DNA of 64,000 nt, from contig OX442437.1 in the NCBI GenBank assembly GCA_949361645.1, positions 941,075 to 1,005,074 on the forward strand. The letters run 5' to 3'. The DNA is from Spongilla lacustris (taxonomy: Eukaryota; Porifera; Demospongiae; Spongillida; Spongillidae). Made by a program: the position numbers and the translations under genes. This document shows, piece by piece, positions 62,421 through 64,000 of the stretch. The notes under the pieces are model-generated. The model saw only the letters and a list, made by a program, of their open reading frames with translations, did no database searches and was not told the origin of the DNA. The stretch's first letter is position 1; every line of letters begins with the position of its first letter.

Positions 62421-64000
62421 GGCTGCATTGAATATGGAAGAAATTGCATGAGAAATGCATTAACCATTTTAGACCATGGTTATTACCAATTAAACCTTCC
62501 ATAACACAATATTTTCGTATTCATTGAATGAAAACTTATTTTTAAAAAAAAATACTCATACATATTTCAAATCACTACTTGGGCTTTCAAGATCTATAGC
62601 AGCTCAAGTTTAGGTATCTGGCTTTGACCAAACAGGCTATTCACATAACATCATCATACATTCACAAACATGCATGCAAATCATGTGATGATTTTTTTCA
62701 AAGGCTAAGTCCAACAGCCAAAGAAGGGGTGGAGGTGAAGGAGGCATGCAAACATGATTGTGGTATTGTCCTGTATGCCACAACCTGTTGCATGATGTGT
62801 TACCCTTTGGATGGCCAGGTGAAAATTGTTAATTGTCCCCCCCCCCCCCCCCCCGCCCCCTGCATACTTTTGAAATAGTAATCATTATTTTGGAACTGAA
62901 AATTGATTTTTCTGAATACCTAAAAAACAAAATTGATTGTTCCAAATAGGTTTGGGCATCAATTGATGATAGTAGGGTTGTTCAGAGTTTCCCCTCCAAG
63001 TTATGATAGTCAGGAACTATGGTTGCAAATGATATACATGTATATATCAACTTGTTTCCATGGTTTATTAAATAAATGCCTGTGCTTTAAAATCCAAATC
63101 ACTTTCTTTTAGAGAATTAACTATAGTTACTCATTGCATGTTTGGCATATAATGCAAGTGAAAGTAAATTGTACAAAAAGAAGTTCATAAAGAAGTCAGC
63201 CCTTTATACACAAGGGTACTGACAATCATGACGTAGCTGTTAGTTTGAAATCAGAATTGTGTGATGGTTTACATTGCTTTATGTAACTATAATGAATATT
63301 AATGCACCAGTGACTGACTATTTGGAATTATTATACAACAATGGCGCAGCTGCGAAGTAGACCATATCTTGTCTAACAGTGCAGCGGCATCCCCTTTTGG
63401 CAAGGAAGGTACATATTTATTTACTCAGCAATGCAATACCGTTAGCTCAGAAATTTATTACAACTACAATACAGCTCGTGGATGCCCAGCTGAACTGGTT
63501 AGCACTACCTTGCATAATTCTATGGTGCATGTGATTTCTGCCCCACTCGCCCCCCCCCCCTCCCCCCCACCCTGGCACCTCAGGCTTTTATGGTAGTTGG
63601 GGGGGGTATTTAACTGTACCCATAGTGCATGTTGGCTATCCCCAATTGATGCCCATTCAAAAATCTCCATATGTATTACATGCATGCTGTTTCTTATCAT
63701 GTATTAGATTACATTATGTCCTTAAGTTGGTTAATCTCTGTATTACAGTTTCTATTAACCCACTTAACAGTTCAAATCGATTGCATATTAGTGAATCAGT
63801 TCCCTACAAAATTAAGGCATGCCACGAGTTGTATTGTAGTAGTAATAAAATTAAAGCAAACAAACCTCATTGGATACTACGGGATCTTCAACAAACACCT
63901 TTATGGCAGACTCAACCTTACATAACTGATCTGTGCAGCTCGCGGCATCCCAGCATCTCTGACCCCATGCAATCCCTTCATCTCTTCAGGTAGTAATTAT
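62421..64000. other. Right flank; no supported gene
   Basis: Contains a C run at 62838-62854 and another C-rich stretch at 63549-63571. Two exon-like stretches cannot be assigned: about 62705-62819 (LSPTAKEGVEVKEACKHD..., followed by a possible donor CAG|gtgaaa), and about 63880-63990, ending CTTCAG|gtagta at the window edge. Confidence 0.5.

Overview
This is nuclear DNA of an intron-rich animal, not a microbial or viral segment. Genes have GT-AG introns, minisatellites are dense, and small inverted-repeat transposons are common. The recognisable genes are a nuclear lamin with a CaaX end, the NuRD subunit p66/GATAD2, the cohesin loader MAU2, complex I subunit NDUFA6, SDHAF4, AK6, GK5 and a death-fold/ankyrin protein. 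The compact head-to-head gene layout, divergent metazoan proteins and CpG-decay pattern suggest an early-branching animal; a demosponge is my best guess, but the sequence shown does not prove it.

Layout. 1-5350 (+): 3' part of a long coiled-coil gene growing by exon-block duplication. 5627-5935 (-) SDHAF4 and 6013-7582 (+) NDUFA6 are divergent, with 77 bp between start codons. 8170-11510 (-) AK6 and 11988-28334 (+) MAU2 form a second divergent pair. MAU2 has 19 exons and an unusual 1126-residue Ser/Pro/Gln-rich C-terminal extension. 28335-31973 is intergenic, with minisatellites and a transposon. 31974-36585 (+): full-length p66/GATAD2-like gene.

36909-48440 is a tandem segmental duplication (blocks A and B, about 6.0 and 5.5 kb). 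Each block carries a small basic ORF, an internally deleted p66 paralogue that has lost the GATA zinc finger, and the last four lamin exons. Block B supplies the real 3' end of the lamin gene (46871-55603, -), including a tiny last exon encoding a CaaX box. Block A holds a decayed copy that has lost the CaaX cysteine and a splice acceptor. 58150-59715 (-) is a single-exon GK5. 60857-62420 (-) encodes a CARD-like plus ankyrin-repeat protein. The remainder holds no gene I can support.

How the parts relate: NDUFA6 and SDHAF4 both serve the respiratory chain (complex I, and complex II assembly) and may share one promoter. MAU2, p66 and lamin are all chromatin or nuclear-architecture proteins, but nothing visible shows functional coupling. 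The features most worth a second look are the MAU2 extension, the zinc-finger-less p66 copies, the lamin 3'-end duplication with its alternative CaaX exon, and tandem repeats that appear to start at 5' splice sites. All exon structures were derived by eye from reading frame, phase and GT/AG signals; no transcript data or searches were available.
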